DNA of 38,742 bases, taken from positions 1 to 38,742 of IMG/VR virus record IMGVR_UViG_3300036804_000066. One strand, given 5' to 3'. Shown piece after piece: positions 11,440-19,366 of this stretch. This stretch comes from a virus. The translations under genes were made by a program, and so were the position numbers. The notes under the pieces are model-generated. The model saw only the letters and a list, made by a program, of their open reading frames with translations. It was not told where the DNA came from and searched no databases. Positions within the stretch are counted from its first letter, which is position 1. The number at the start of each line of letters is the position of its first letter.

Positions 11440-11905
11440 TGTCGAGCAGTGCATGGCCAAGGGGCCGGAGTGCCTCGGGATCGCGAACAACGCCCTCATG
11501 TGTCGCCGCGAAGGCTCGAGGGTGTGGATGTGCTCCCCGTGCTTGAAGGAGTGGCGCCGACTAGCTCAGCAGCAGATCGAGCTTCAGGACTGCTGCCCCA
11601 GATGTGCCGACGCGTACCTCAACAGGATTCGCAGCAGCCCGATGCCGCCAAGAACAGAGCATCCCACGCTCAAGGGCAGCGCTGCCCGCGCTATCAACGA
11701 GGCCATGCGACAAGAGGGCATCCTGCCCCCGCAGAGGCAGTCCGTTCTCCGCCGTCTCCACAGGGATGCGAGTTGGCTCGAGTTTGAGATGGACCAGCCA
11801 GAGATTCTCCCCTTGAAACACACTCTGAGCCCTGGCGAGGTCAAGGAACTTGAAGATCGATTTCTGCATGCTGCCGAAAACGACCAACCGAAGTTGCTGT
11901 CATGA
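11429..11905 (+). CDS. Cys-rich hypothetical protein (158 aa)
   Basis: A 158-residue protein overlapping the previous gene by 11 bases. The first 65 residues contain C8, C15, C25, then MCSPC and CCPRC, a double zinc-ribbon pattern. The rest is helical (residues 85-158) with NEAMRQEGILPPQRQSVLRR and DASWLEFEM. It directly precedes the large terminase and overlaps it by four bases. A role in packaging, as an accessory or a second DNA-binding subunit, is possible by position only. It could itself be a terminase partner. Confidence 0.6.
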   Translation: MPPDVEQCMAKGPECLGIANNALMCRREGSRVWMCSPCLKEWRRLAQQQIELQDCCPRCADAYLNRIRSSPMPPRTEHPTLKGSAARAINEAMRQEGILPPQRQSVLRRLHRDASWLEFEMDQPEILPLKHTLSPGEVKELEDRFLHAAENDQPKLLS

Positions 11906-13296
11906 CAGCGCCGACACGCAGCCGAAACGTACGTGGTCAGCCACCGATTACGGAGCATCGGTACAATCCACGAGGCAGTGCCAGGCAGCTTCTCAACTGT
12001 CGGGATTCTGAAGTTCTGGTCGCGGGGCCAGCTGGGACAGGCAAGTCCAGAGCGTGCATGGAGAAGCTGCATCTTATGGCCTTGAGGAATCCCGGAATGC
12101 GAGGGCTTATCTGTCGCAAGGCAGCGACGTCCCTCTCAAGCACCGCTCTGGTGACGTGGCGCAGGTTCGTGGCGAAGGAGTCAATAGACGCCGGGGACGT
12201 TATCTACTACGGGGGCAGCGCTCAGGAGCCAGCCTCTTACCAGTACAAGAACGGCAGTGTCGTCGCGATCGGCGGGCTGGACAAAGTTTCAAAAATCATG
12301 TCTGCCGAGTACGACGTCATCTACGTCCAAGAAGCGACTGAGCTTACCGAGCACGAATGGGAAAGCCTTACCACACGCCTCAGGAACTGGGTCGTCAGCT
12401 TCCAGCAGATTATCGCGGACTGCAACCCACAGCATCCAGAGCATTGGCTCAAGCGGAGATGCGACAAGGGCACGACCACTCTGCTGCCCTCAACACACGA
12501 GGACAACCCCGTTCTGTTCCGCAGAGTACAGGGCATCCCGACTATCACGGAGAACGGGGCCAGCTATATCAAGAAGCTGGATGCCCTTACCGGGGTCAGG
12601 TACAAGCGTCTCCGCCTGGGCCTGTGGGTTGCGGCTGAGGGCGTCATCTACGAAGACTACGACCCTGCTGTTCATATCATCGACGCTCTGCCCAGGTTCA
12701 ACGATCACGTCGATCCCACGGGAATACCGATGACGTGGCGGAGATTCTGGGGCATTGACTTCGGATACGTCAATCCGTTCTGCTTGCAGTGCTGGGCTGA
12801 GGATCCAGACGGGCGTCTCCTGCTCTACAGAGAGATCTATTACACGCAACGTCTCGTAGAGGATCACGCCCGTAAGATCATGTCTCTCGTGACAAACGAG
12901 CGCGGGAGCTGGACGGAGCCCCGTCCCAGCGCTATCGTATGCGATCATGACGCCGAGGGACGTGCCACCTTCGAGAAGGGCGTTGGCATGTCTACGGAGC
13001 CAGCGCACAAAGCCGTGAAGGAAGGAATCGAAGCCGTACAGGCCAGGTTCCGTATCCAGGGCGACGGACATCCTCGCATTGCTTTCCTGCGCAGCGCGCT
13101 CGTGGAGAAAGACCCGGAGCTCGAGGAGTCCCGTCGACCGACTTGTACCCTCGAGGAGATACCGGCGTACGTGTGGTCTGACAAGCACAAGGACGAGCCG
13201 CATAAGAATGACGATCACGGCTGCGACACGATGCGATACGTTGTGGCCGACAGGGAGTTCGGTATACGAGCGATCTACAGGGGGTTCACGGCATGA
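11902..13296 (+). CDS. terL: Terminase large subunit
   Basis: A 464-residue packaging motor. The ATPase has Walker A GPAGTGKS (42-49), an arginine-rich IXXRKA segment after it, and Walker B VIYVQEATE (139-147) with the catalytic Glu. IADCNP at 171-176 fits the coupling motif. The nuclease domain is RNase H-like, with WGIDFGYVNPF (D286), CDHDAEG (D348, D350) and NDDHGCDTMRYV (D437, D438, D442). It pumps DNA into the prohead and cuts it to unit length. The start overlaps the previous gene by ATGA. The length is typical for the family. Confidence 0.95.
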   Translation: MTAPTRSRNVRGQPPITEHRYNPRGSARQLLNCRDSEVLVAGPAGTGKSRACMEKLHLMALRNPGMRGLICRKAATSLSSTALVTWRRFVAKESIDAGDVIYYGGSAQEPASYQYKNGSVVAIGGLDKVSKIMSAEYDVIYVQEATELTEHEWESLTTRLRNWVVSFQQIIADCNPQHPEHWLKRRCDKGTTTLLPSTHEDNPVLFRRVQGIPTITENGASYIKKLDALTGVRYKRLRLGLWVAAEGVIYEDYDPAVHIIDALPRFNDHVDPTGIPMTWRRFWGIDFGYVNPFCLQCWAEDPDGRLLLYREIYYTQRLVEDHARKIMSLVTNERGSWTEPRPSAIVCDHDAEGRATFEKGVGMSTEPAHKAVKEGIEAVQARFRIQGDGHPRIAFLRSALVEKDPELEESRRPTCTLEEIPAYVWSDKHKDEPHKNDDHGCDTMRYVVADREFGIRAIYRGFTA

Positions 13297-13394
13297 GATA
13301 TCTCGCATTCACAGTGCTAACGTGGTTCGCGCTGCTTCAGTGCAGTCCTCCTGACTGCGCTCGCAACGGTCGACACGGCGGGAGACGGAAATGA
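13293..13394 (+). CDS. 33-aa peptide with signal-like N-terminus
   Basis: A 33-codon gene coupled at both ends by ATGA overlaps. MRYLAFTVLTWFALLQCSPP looks like a signal or lipoprotein-type leader: a positive residue, a 13-residue hydrophobic stretch, then Cys. The LLQC is only a poor lipobox. The remaining residues are basic (ARNGRHGGRRK). It may be a small secreted or membrane-inserted peptide. No known function. Confidence 0.5.
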   Translation: MRYLAFTVLTWFALLQCSPPDCARNGRHGGRRK

Positions 13395-13579
13395 CACAGC
13401 CCAGTCCTAGTCCCAAGCCCATCATTTCTCGGGATGTGACGCTGTCAAGGATTCTGCTGTTCGTCGGCACTATCCTCTTTGTCGTGGCTAGCCTGATGGC
13501 CGGGGGAGTCATTCACGGCATAGCATGGGCGTGGGCTTTCGGTGCGTTCGCAGCCTGGATGCTGGCGGGTGCCGTATGA
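13391..13579 (+). CDS. Small two-helix membrane protein (62 aa)
   Basis: A 62-residue protein with a Pro/Ser-rich start, then two hydrophobic helices (about residues 19-40 and 43-61) with almost no charge at the C-terminus. It is joined to both neighbours by ATGA overlaps. Together with the genes at 13293 and 14254 it makes a local group of membrane proteins between large terminase and portal. Function is unknown; a holin-like role would need an endolysin partner, which is not seen here. Confidence 0.6.
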   Translation: MTQPSPSPKPIISRDVTLSRILLFVGTILFVVASLMAGGVIHGIAWAWAFGAFAAWMLAGAV

Positions 13580-13905
13580 TCGGGCGACGCGTCCAGAGCA
13601 TAGCCGAGATCGAGCAGCCCGGAGACTACTTCGGCCCGACGACGGCTTACACTAGCGAACTGGCTCCTGCTGTATTCTTCCTCAAGCCGAATGCCAGGGA
13701 CGAGAACGCGCCGAGACGTGCCCGTTCCGTACAGCATGCCTGCTCACCGCCCCACACCTTCACAGAGCATCCGGACGGTAGTCTTTCTATCCAGCCGAGC
13801 ATCGGGGCGTATGTCAGGGATGCGCCGCATACGCCAGAGTTTTGCGATGGATGGCATGGCTTCCTGGATGAGGGACATTCTTGGCGGAAGGTCGGTGACT
13901 CCTGA
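13576..13905 (+). CDS. Hypothetical protein, DUF6527-like (109 aa)
   Basis: A 109-residue protein starting MIGRRVQSIAEIEQPGDYFG. The second half resembles a small phage family (possibly DUF6527) with a beta-hairpin and Cys/His positions: HTFTEHPDGSLSIQPSIGAY followed by FCDGWHGFLDEGHSW. That resemblance is from memory of the pattern, not a search. The ATG overlaps the previous TGA, and the stop forms TGATG with the next gene. A structural or host-interaction role cannot be assigned. Confidence 0.55.
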   Translation: MIGRRVQSIAEIEQPGDYFGPTTAYTSELAPAVFFLKPNARDENAPRRARSVQHACSPPHTFTEHPDGSLSIQPSIGAYVRDAPHTPEFCDGWHGFLDEGHSWRKVGDS

Positions 13906-14120
13906 TGGCTAAAGTTCCGCCAATGAAGATTGAGTTTGACATCAAGGTCGGCGTTGTCGTGCGTCCTGGGGATACGTTGATTGTGGCCTTGAGTGAAGAA
14001 CGTCGTGCCCTAACAGCTGAGCTTGCTGACGAAGCTTACAAGATGCTCAAGGCGCACATGCCGTCAAATGTTAAGGTTGTAATTATTCCGGAAGCAGAAC
14101 TGGCGGTATATCAGCCATGA
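13905..14120 (+). CDS. Hypothetical protein (71 aa)
   Basis: A 71-residue protein beginning MAKVPPMKIEFDIKVGVVVR. The pattern is beta strands (IEFDIKVGVVV, TLIVALS), a helix (LTAELADEAYKMLKAHM), then strands (VKVVIIPEAELAVY). It resembles a small actinophage family with PGDTLIVALSE, in which a GD turn starts a strand, but whose role is unknown. It is coupled upstream by TGATG and downstream by ATGA. Confidence 0.6.
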   Translation: MAKVPPMKIEFDIKVGVVVRPGDTLIVALSEERRALTAELADEAYKMLKAHMPSNVKVVIIPEAELAVYQP

Positions 14121-14257
14121 TATGCAAGCCTTGTCGAAAGCAGTGCCACAGGAATTGTCCTGGTGGTACGTGGTGCGACTGCCAGCACGAGACCCCGCAG
14201 CCTTCGCAGACAGAACTCTTCCCGTTCTACAGGCACTACAGGCAGGTGTCGTCATGA
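14117..14257 (+). CDS. Cys-rich peptide (46 aa)
   Basis: A 46-codon gene, coupled at both ends by ATGA overlaps. The product starts MICKPCRKQCHRNCPGGTWC and continues DCQHE, with six Cys and two His within 25 residues. This is compatible with two zinc sites or a disulfide-bonded knot. The second half is aromatic and basic (FPFYRHYRQ). The frame lies under another open frame, but the overlaps favour this one. Confidence 0.5.
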   Translation: MICKPCRKQCHRNCPGGTWCDCQHETPQPSQTELFPFYRHYRQVSS

Positions 14258-14571
14258 CGCAACCGCAAGCAATCCTCGGGCGTAGCCGCAGGGGTCCGGA
14301 CTGGAAGCGCATCGGTGCTTTCCTGGCCATGTTCAGCACGTTGCTGCTCGTCAACTATCGTAAGCAAGCTCCGATTGCCCGCACTACCCTCTCAGAGCAC
14401 GGTTATAGTATCGTCGGCTTGGGACTTCTGGCCGGTGCTGCCTGGTATCACTCTCCTTTTGCTGGCCTGCTCGTGACAGGTATCATGTTCCTCTTGTTCG
14501 AGTGGAAGGTGAGCGAGTTATGCCATCTCCCCTACTTGACCCACGTTGGCACTGGATGCGCGATGCCCTGA
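14254..14571 (+). CDS. Membrane protein (105 aa)
   Basis: A 105-residue protein from the ATG overlapping the previous stop. After a basic N-terminus (LGRSRRGPDWKR) it has a hydrophobic helix (residues 20-34), then a second and third hydrophobic stretch (about 50-62 and 68-82). The last 20 residues overlap the next gene by 52 bases and are poorly constrained. It is probably a multi-span membrane protein of unknown role. A longer in-frame start at 14122 is not used. Confidence 0.55.
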   Translation: MTQPQAILGRSRRGPDWKRIGAFLAMFSTLLLVNYRKQAPIARTTLSEHGYSIVGLGLLAGAAWYHSPFAGLLVTGIMFLLFEWKVSELCHLPYLTHVGTGCAMP

Positions 14572-14786
14572 CGAAGTTGTATCGTGAGATGGACGATGAC
14601 GCTGCCCCGGCAGCATTGCAGATCATGGTTGTCACTGGTGAGGAAATGATTGCATATGCCATGACACCGGGTGACAGCAAAATTGACAGGCGGATAATTA
14701 CCAATCCTTCAGCTCTTATTGTTGCTGCTGATATGACCACTGTTGACGTTAGCGTGGACGCGGGGGTGCTCGATGAAGATGCCTGA
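14520..14786 (+). CDS. Hypothetical protein (88 aa)
   Basis: An 88-residue protein beginning MPSPLLDPRWHWMRDALTKL. I chose ATG 14520 because GGAAGGTGAG ends six bases upstream; an in-frame GTG at 14502 sits in front of that site. The sequence has an amphipathic helix then beta-rich segments (ALQIMVVTGEEMIAYAM, LIVAADMTTVDVSVDAG). Acidic overall. No family recognised. Its C-terminus overlaps the next gene by 14 bases. Confidence 0.5.
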   Translation: MPSPLLDPRWHWMRDALTKLYREMDDDAAPAALQIMVVTGEEMIAYAMTPGDSKIDRRIITNPSALIVAADMTTVDVSVDAGVLDEDA

Positions 14787-14949
14787 TCTTGTGAAGGCAG
14801 CCCAGAAGTACGACTTTGAGCATCGTCCGCATGGACAGAGCTGGCATCGGATAACTGATAGTCAGGTAGAGCGCCTATTGCTTGGGGCGAAGATAGCAAA
14901 GGAAGAAGACGAGCAGAGGCGGGGTTCCCCGGCTTCCCCTAGTGACTAA
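14773..14949 (+). CDS. Hypothetical protein (58 aa)
   Basis: A 58-residue protein starting MKMPDLVKAAQKYDFEHRPH. It is mostly helical and charged, with VERLLLGAKIAKEEDEQRRG near the C-terminus. ATG 14773 overlaps the previous gene by 14 bases; an alternative ATG at 14779 is equally possible. It ends within the first codons of the portal gene (TAA 14947-14949). Function unknown. Confidence 0.5.
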   Translation: MKMPDLVKAAQKYDFEHRPHGQSWHRITDSQVERLLLGAKIAKEEDEQRRGSPASPSD

Positions 14950-16402
14950 GTCTTTCATCGGCAAGGTACTGAATACTGCGCATCCGATTCCGTTCAACTC
15001 GAAGTGGAATCCGCAGAGCGGTCTATACGGTACAGGCGTGCAAGACCGATTTACCATGATGAACGCCATGGGTATGCAGGGTACTCTGTATGCCATTATC
15101 CAGTTGCTGTCTACCGGGAGCCAAGCCACCGGCGAATGGCAGATGTTCCGGAAGAACAAAGACGGCCGTGTCAGGTATGCCCCGAATACTGATATCGGTT
15201 CAGACCAGCGTCAGGAAGTGCTGAGGCATCAGGCGCTTAGGCTTTGGAACCGACCTAATGACTTCATGACAGGTCCGGAGTTCCGTGAAATTGGCTGGCA
15301 GCACATGGAACTCGTGGGCGAATGGTATTGGGTTCTGAACAGGGGGCCAAGTGGAAAATCAATCCCAATTGAGATGTGGCCGGTTCGGCCCGATAGAATG
15401 GAGCCTGTTCCGGACCGGGATAAATTCCTGGCAGGATGGGTGTATACCGGGCCAAATGGGGAGGAGGTTCCTCTATCCACGGATGAGGTCATACAGCTTC
15501 GTTACCCACACCCCACTGACTTCTACCGAGGTCTCAGTGCAGTTCAATCGATTCTGGTTGATGTCGATGCTGCGAAATACTCCGCTGAGTGGTCAAGAAA
15601 CTTCTTCCTCAACTCGGCACAGCCGGGCGGTATCGTCACCTTCAGCAAGCGACTGAGCGACGACGAGTTCAACGAGTTCACAGCACGCTGGCGGGAGCAG
15701 CATCAGGGGGTTGCCCGCGGTCATAGGGTCGGTGTGCTGGAGCAGGGTGCGCTATGGACGCCGAACACGTACAGCATGCGCGATATGCAGTTCGTGGAAG
15801 GCCGCAAGGTAAGCTCTGACATGATCCGACAGGCTTATCGAATTCACCAGGCCATGCTCGGTAACTCAGATGACGTCAACAGAGCTAACGCGCAGACGGC
15901 TGAAGAGGTTCACGTTGCCTGGCATGAGATTCCTCGTTTGAAGCGGCAGCGCATAACTCTGAACTCGAAGTACCTTGAGATGTTCGAGGGACCTGACCCT
16001 AAAGTTGAGTTTGACTATGACGATCCGAGGCCTAGCAGCGCTAACGACGCAAATGACGAACTGACGGCGAAGAGCACGGCAGCCCAGGTACTCGTGGAAG
16101 CAGGCTGGGATCCGGACGAAGTTCTTCAGATGGTCGGTTTGCCTCCGATGAAGTTCATCGGGCCTCCGAAGCAACTGCCAGGTCTCGGTGCCCCGGCTGC
16201 CCGTCCGGCACTGCCGCCAGGCGTGCGTCCGCCGAATCAAGAGCCGTCACAAAATGGTATCGATATAGCCGCAATGATGCGCGATGTTTTTGAAGAAGCG
16301 CGTCGCGAGAATGGCAGAGGCGGCTATCAATTTACAGACGAGGAAATAGCTGACATCGCACGCAGTCATCAAAACGGCCATAGAGAGAAGGAGTCCATAT
16401 GA
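14942..16402 (+). CDS. Portal protein (HK97 family)
   Basis: A 486-residue protein that follows the terminase block and precedes the protease, the standard portal position. Recognisable portal features are GMQGTLYAIIQLLSTGSQAT, WPVRPDRMEPVPDRD, the IQLRYPHPTDFYRGLSAVQ stretch, the long helical stem region (residues 195-330) with QAYRIHQAMLGNSDDVNRAN, and NDELTAKSTAAQVLVEAGWD near the end. The dodecameric ring forms the DNA entry and exit channel and the head-tail junction. The start is GTG 14942, overlapping the preceding stop. The C-terminal ~60 residues are Pro-rich and charged. Confidence 0.9.
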   Translation: MTKSFIGKVLNTAHPIPFNSKWNPQSGLYGTGVQDRFTMMNAMGMQGTLYAIIQLLSTGSQATGEWQMFRKNKDGRVRYAPNTDIGSDQRQEVLRHQALRLWNRPNDFMTGPEFREIGWQHMELVGEWYWVLNRGPSGKSIPIEMWPVRPDRMEPVPDRDKFLAGWVYTGPNGEEVPLSTDEVIQLRYPHPTDFYRGLSAVQSILVDVDAAKYSAEWSRNFFLNSAQPGGIVTFSKRLSDDEFNEFTARWREQHQGVARGHRVGVLEQGALWTPNTYSMRDMQFVEGRKVSSDMIRQAYRIHQAMLGNSDDVNRANAQTAEEVHVAWHEIPRLKRQRITLNSKYLEMFEGPDPKVEFDYDDPRPSSANDANDELTAKSTAAQVLVEAGWDPDEVLQMVGLPPMKFIGPPKQLPGLGAPAARPALPPGVRPPNQEPSQNGIDIAAMMRDVFEEARRENGRGGYQFTDEEIADIARSHQNGHREKESI

Positions 16403-17643
16403 GCCGGCAGACACCTTGGAGGACGACCCGGAGGCAGTGGGCTCTGCATCAGCAGAACAACGACTGGTACCGGATCAGGAACCAGAGCAACGGCGGTCCG
16501 ACGCAGTTGCATATCTATGACGAGATCGGGTTTTTCGGCGTTTCTGCCATGGACCTGATTCATGAGCTTGCGGACGTTGATGGACCGCTAGACGTTCACA
16601 TTAGCTCGCCAGGCGGCGAAGTTGATGAGGGCATCACGATTTACAACAACCTCATTGCGCGTAACGAGGTGACGGTCTATATCGACGGCATCGCGGCCAG
16701 CATTGCTTCCGTCATCGCCATGGCCGGTAATCCCGTGCTCATAGCGCGGAATGCCCGAATGATGGTTCACGACGGTTTCGCCATGGCCATCGGAAACGCC
16801 CAGGATATGCGTGATATGGCTGATCAGCTGGATAAGGCGAGTAACAACATCGCCGACATCTATGCGTCTCATACCGGCAAGCCTGTCTCGTACTGGCGTG
16901 AGATCATGAAGGCCGAGAAGTGGTATGACTCTGACGAGGCCATCGAGCACGGTCTGGCTGACCGGCTGATCGACAATGGTGCGGGGGCGCGTGTTCGTGC
17001 CCCTGAGACGTCAAATCAGTGGGACATGTCTGTGTATCGTGATGCAGCCTCTGTGCCGTATGTTGGTCGTGAGCAGCATCGCCACATTCCGATGACGACA
17101 AGGCACGAACACGATCACGCAGCCTTCGGGGCTGACGACCACGATGACGGTGTTCACATCCATCCGCACAGTCATTCCAACGACGCCAATCACGCGCCGA
17201 GCGGCAGTCATGTGCATACTCCAGGCATGGGGCACGAAGGCAGCGAGGGCAGCTTCCGAGTCATGGAGGACAACGCTCACGATGCCATCTTCGGCTGGGA
17301 TGGTGCGGCGGCTATGGCAGCCTGTCATTCGGCTTCTGACTACAAGCATGTCTGTGCCGGGGAGCGGTCGGAGGGAGACCCGGATTCAGCAGGGCACTGG
17401 GCTCTGCCTCATCACAGCGGGCCGAGCTCTGGTCCTGACAAGGGCGGCGTGGTAGCAGCCCTCGGGCGCTGGAACCAGACGCAGGGCCTGAAGAACAAGA
17501 GTGCAGCTTTGAGCCATCTCAAGGCGCACGCTAGCGCCCTCGGATTGCCGAGCGGCGATAGCGACAACAAGGCGGGCGGCCCAGACGGGTGGTCTGAAGA
17601 GGATCTCGATCGGTTCTCCCGGGAACTGAGAGGAGCACTGTAG
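16399..17643 (+). CDS. ClpP-like prohead protease with His-rich linker and C-terminal domain
   Basis: A 414-residue protein. The N-terminal ~200 residues are a ClpP/S14 fold: SSPGGEVDEG (69-78) is the oxyanion-side loop, GIAASIAS has the nucleophile S101, MVHDG has H124, and YDSDEAIEHGLADRLID matches the family C-terminus. A His-rich stretch (residues 227-280, 14 His) follows, and then a domain (about 300-400) with HVCAG, WALPHHSGPS and LSHLKAHASAL. That last domain is often attached to actinophage proheads and may be a scaffold or substrate. It cleaves capsid and scaffold during maturation. ATG 16399 overlaps the portal stop. Confidence 0.88.
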   Translation: MSRQTPWRTTRRQWALHQQNNDWYRIRNQSNGGPTQLHIYDEIGFFGVSAMDLIHELADVDGPLDVHISSPGGEVDEGITIYNNLIARNEVTVYIDGIAASIASVIAMAGNPVLIARNARMMVHDGFAMAIGNAQDMRDMADQLDKASNNIADIYASHTGKPVSYWREIMKAEKWYDSDEAIEHGLADRLIDNGAGARVRAPETSNQWDMSVYRDAASVPYVGREQHRHIPMTTRHEHDHAAFGADDHDDGVHIHPHSHSNDANHAPSGSHVHTPGMGHEGSEGSFRVMEDNAHDAIFGWDGAAAMAACHSASDYKHVCAGERSEGDPDSAGHWALPHHSGPSSGPDKGGVVAALGRWNQTQGLKNKSAALSHLKAHASALGLPSGDSDNKAGGPDGWSEEDLDRFSRELRGAL

Positions 17644-19067
17644 TGGCAACATTGAATGGAACCAAGGTTCCGTCTCGGCCCGAGGAATTCGAGGAGTTCC
17701 TGGCTGACCCCCAGCAGGTCAAGTCGTTGATGAGCACCCCTGGTCAGTTCCGGGACTTCATCAAGGCGTACGCCAAGATGACGGTCGACAAGGACAACGA
17801 CCTTCAGGCTCAGATCAAGGAGCAGGTCCAGATCGGCCTGGCCGACTTCATGCGCGAGCAGGGCATGGGCGGCAGCAAGCTGAATTTCAGCAACGGGTCG
17901 TCTACTGCCGTGCCGGACTTCAAGTTCGGAATCAACAAGGTCAGTCACGGCAAGGGTGCGGCCTATAACATGCGCAGTCCTGGTGCTCGGCTCGAGCGTG
18001 AGCTTGGCAAGGACGACATGTTCGTGGATTCGTCCGAGTTCTTCCAGGCCACCTGGCATCGGCACGAGACCCTCAAGAACGCCTCGGTGTTGAGCAGGAA
18101 GCGGAACAAGGCACTTCAGCTTCAGAACAGTTTCGGCTCCGAGGTCCCGGCCGACGGCGGGTTCCTGATTCCCGAAGTTCTGAGGTCGAACATCCTTCAG
18201 GTAGCTCTCGAGGACGCTGTGGTGCGCCCGCGAGCACAGGTTATCCCTATGGACAGCTTGCGCGTGCCGATCCCCATGATCGACGTTACAAGCAATGTGT
18301 CCAGTGTGTTCGGCGGGGTGGTCTGCTACTGGACCGAAGAAGCTGCGCAGCTCGTGGAGTCGCAGGCTTCCTTCGGCCGTGTCGTGCTGGACGCCAAGAA
18401 GCTGACTGGCTACGCGGAAGTCCCGAACGAGCTGCTGGCTGACGCACCGGCGTTCGGTTCGTTCTTCGACACCATCTTCCCGCGTGCCATCGCCTGGTTC
18501 GAGGACATCGCGTTCATGACCGGCACGGGCGTCGGCGAGCCGTTGGGCTTCGTGAACTGCCCTGCTTCGGTTCAGGTGGCGGCACAGGCCGGGCAGGCAA
18601 CCCATACCATCATCTGGGAAAACGTGATCGGCATGTATGCGCGCATGCTGCCGACCGCGCTTGGTCGCGCTGTGTGGATCGCGAGCATCGACACGTTCCC
18701 CGAGTTGGCGACCATGGCCCTGTCAGTGGGTACTGGCGGTGGCCCGGTCTGGATGGGCAACTACACGAACCCCGGTACGAACACGCCTCCGGTGACTATC
18801 CTGGGTCGGCCGGTGTTCTTCACGGAGAAGACGCCGCCTTTGGGCACGTCCGGCGACATCAGCTTCGTGGACTTCGGCTACTACTTGATTGGTGACCGCC
18901 AGGTCATGCAGTCGATGTCCAGCGAGCACTACAAGTTCCAGAACGACAAGACGGCGTTCCGCGTGATCGAGCGTCTGGACGGTCGTCCCTGGATCCAGTC
19001 CCCGATTACCCCTCACAACAACTCGGCCAACACCCTCACCCCGTTCGTTCAGCTGGCGAGCAGGTAG
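17643..19067 (+). CDS. Major capsid protein (HK97 fold)
   Basis: A 474-residue capsid subunit. Residues 1-165 are helical and charged (SRPEEFEEFLADPQQVKSL, KDNDLQAQIKEQVQIG) and probably form the delta or scaffold region removed by the protease. FGSEVPADGGFLIPEVLR (about 164-181) begins the HK97 core, followed by SVFGGVVCYWTEEAAQLVE, LDAKKLTGYAEVPNELLAD, GTGVGEPLGFVN and the E-loop and spine region to residue 474. The start is GTG 17643, one base overlapping the protease stop. GAGAGGAG lies before it. A 14-residue stretch of this protein is copied in the early protein at 1544-1744. Confidence 0.92.
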   Translation: MATLNGTKVPSRPEEFEEFLADPQQVKSLMSTPGQFRDFIKAYAKMTVDKDNDLQAQIKEQVQIGLADFMREQGMGGSKLNFSNGSSTAVPDFKFGINKVSHGKGAAYNMRSPGARLERELGKDDMFVDSSEFFQATWHRHETLKNASVLSRKRNKALQLQNSFGSEVPADGGFLIPEVLRSNILQVALEDAVVRPRAQVIPMDSLRVPIPMIDVTSNVSSVFGGVVCYWTEEAAQLVESQASFGRVVLDAKKLTGYAEVPNELLADAPAFGSFFDTIFPRAIAWFEDIAFMTGTGVGEPLGFVNCPASVQVAAQAGQATHTIIWENVIGMYARMLPTALGRAVWIASIDTFPELATMALSVGTGGGPVWMGNYTNPGTNTPPVTILGRPVFFTEKTPPLGTSGDISFVDFGYYLIGDRQVMQSMSSEHYKFQNDKTAFRVIERLDGRPWIQSPITPHNNSANTLTPFVQLASR

Positions 19068-19069
19068 TC

Positions 19070-19291
19070 ATGTCTTGGTTCAAGGTCTCGGCAACGCAGT
19101 ACGTTAATGAATCTGGCGTGCAGCTTAACGCTACCGCGACTACCGTCACCTTGACACCGGCTTATGCTAGTGCTCCAGCGGTAGTTCTTAACGGCACCTA
19201 TGGCAGTCAGGCAGCAGCGAATGCTGCCATGCTCTCGATCATGGAGGCAACTCATGAGCGAGTTCTTGACCCAGCGAACCTAGTGGAGTAG
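19070..19291 (+). CDS. Hypothetical head-region protein (73 aa)
   Basis: A 73-residue protein directly after the capsid gene, starting two bases past its stop. It begins MSWFKVSATQYVNESGVQLN and is rich in Ala, Thr and Val, giving several short beta strands. That is typical of small decoration or minor head proteins next to phage capsid genes. A weak GCAGGTAG precedes the ATG. The last ~15 residues are helical (MEATHERVLDPANLVE). Role is inferred from position only. Confidence 0.6.
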   Translation: MSWFKVSATQYVNESGVQLNATATTVTLTPAYASAPAVVLNGTYGSQAAANAAMLSIMEATHERVLDPANLVE

Positions 19292-19293
19292 GA

Positions 19294-19361
19294 GGTCGGC
19301 ATTAACACCCCGACCACCGAGTTAGCAAAAGTGCAGTAACGCCCACTTCCAAGGAGGAAGT
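19294..19361 (+). repeat. Two hairpins between head genes, one touching the ribosome site
   Basis: GGTCGG (19294-19299) pairs with CCGACC (19310-19315). Then ACTTCC (19345-19350) pairs with GGAAGT (19356-19361), placing part of AAGGAGG, the ribosome site of the next gene, in the stem and loop. The second structure could limit translation of the 19367 gene. Confidence 0.4.
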
Positions 19362-19366
19362 TAGTC

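Noticed and set aside
12490-13308. 272-codon minus-strand frame under the large terminase
   Set aside because: Mirror of a confirmed gene with clear Walker and nuclease motifs; no start signal.
17412-18605. 397-codon minus-strand frame under protease and capsid genes
   Set aside because: It is opposite to two well-supported genes, has no ribosome site, and its length is explained by GC-rich third positions.
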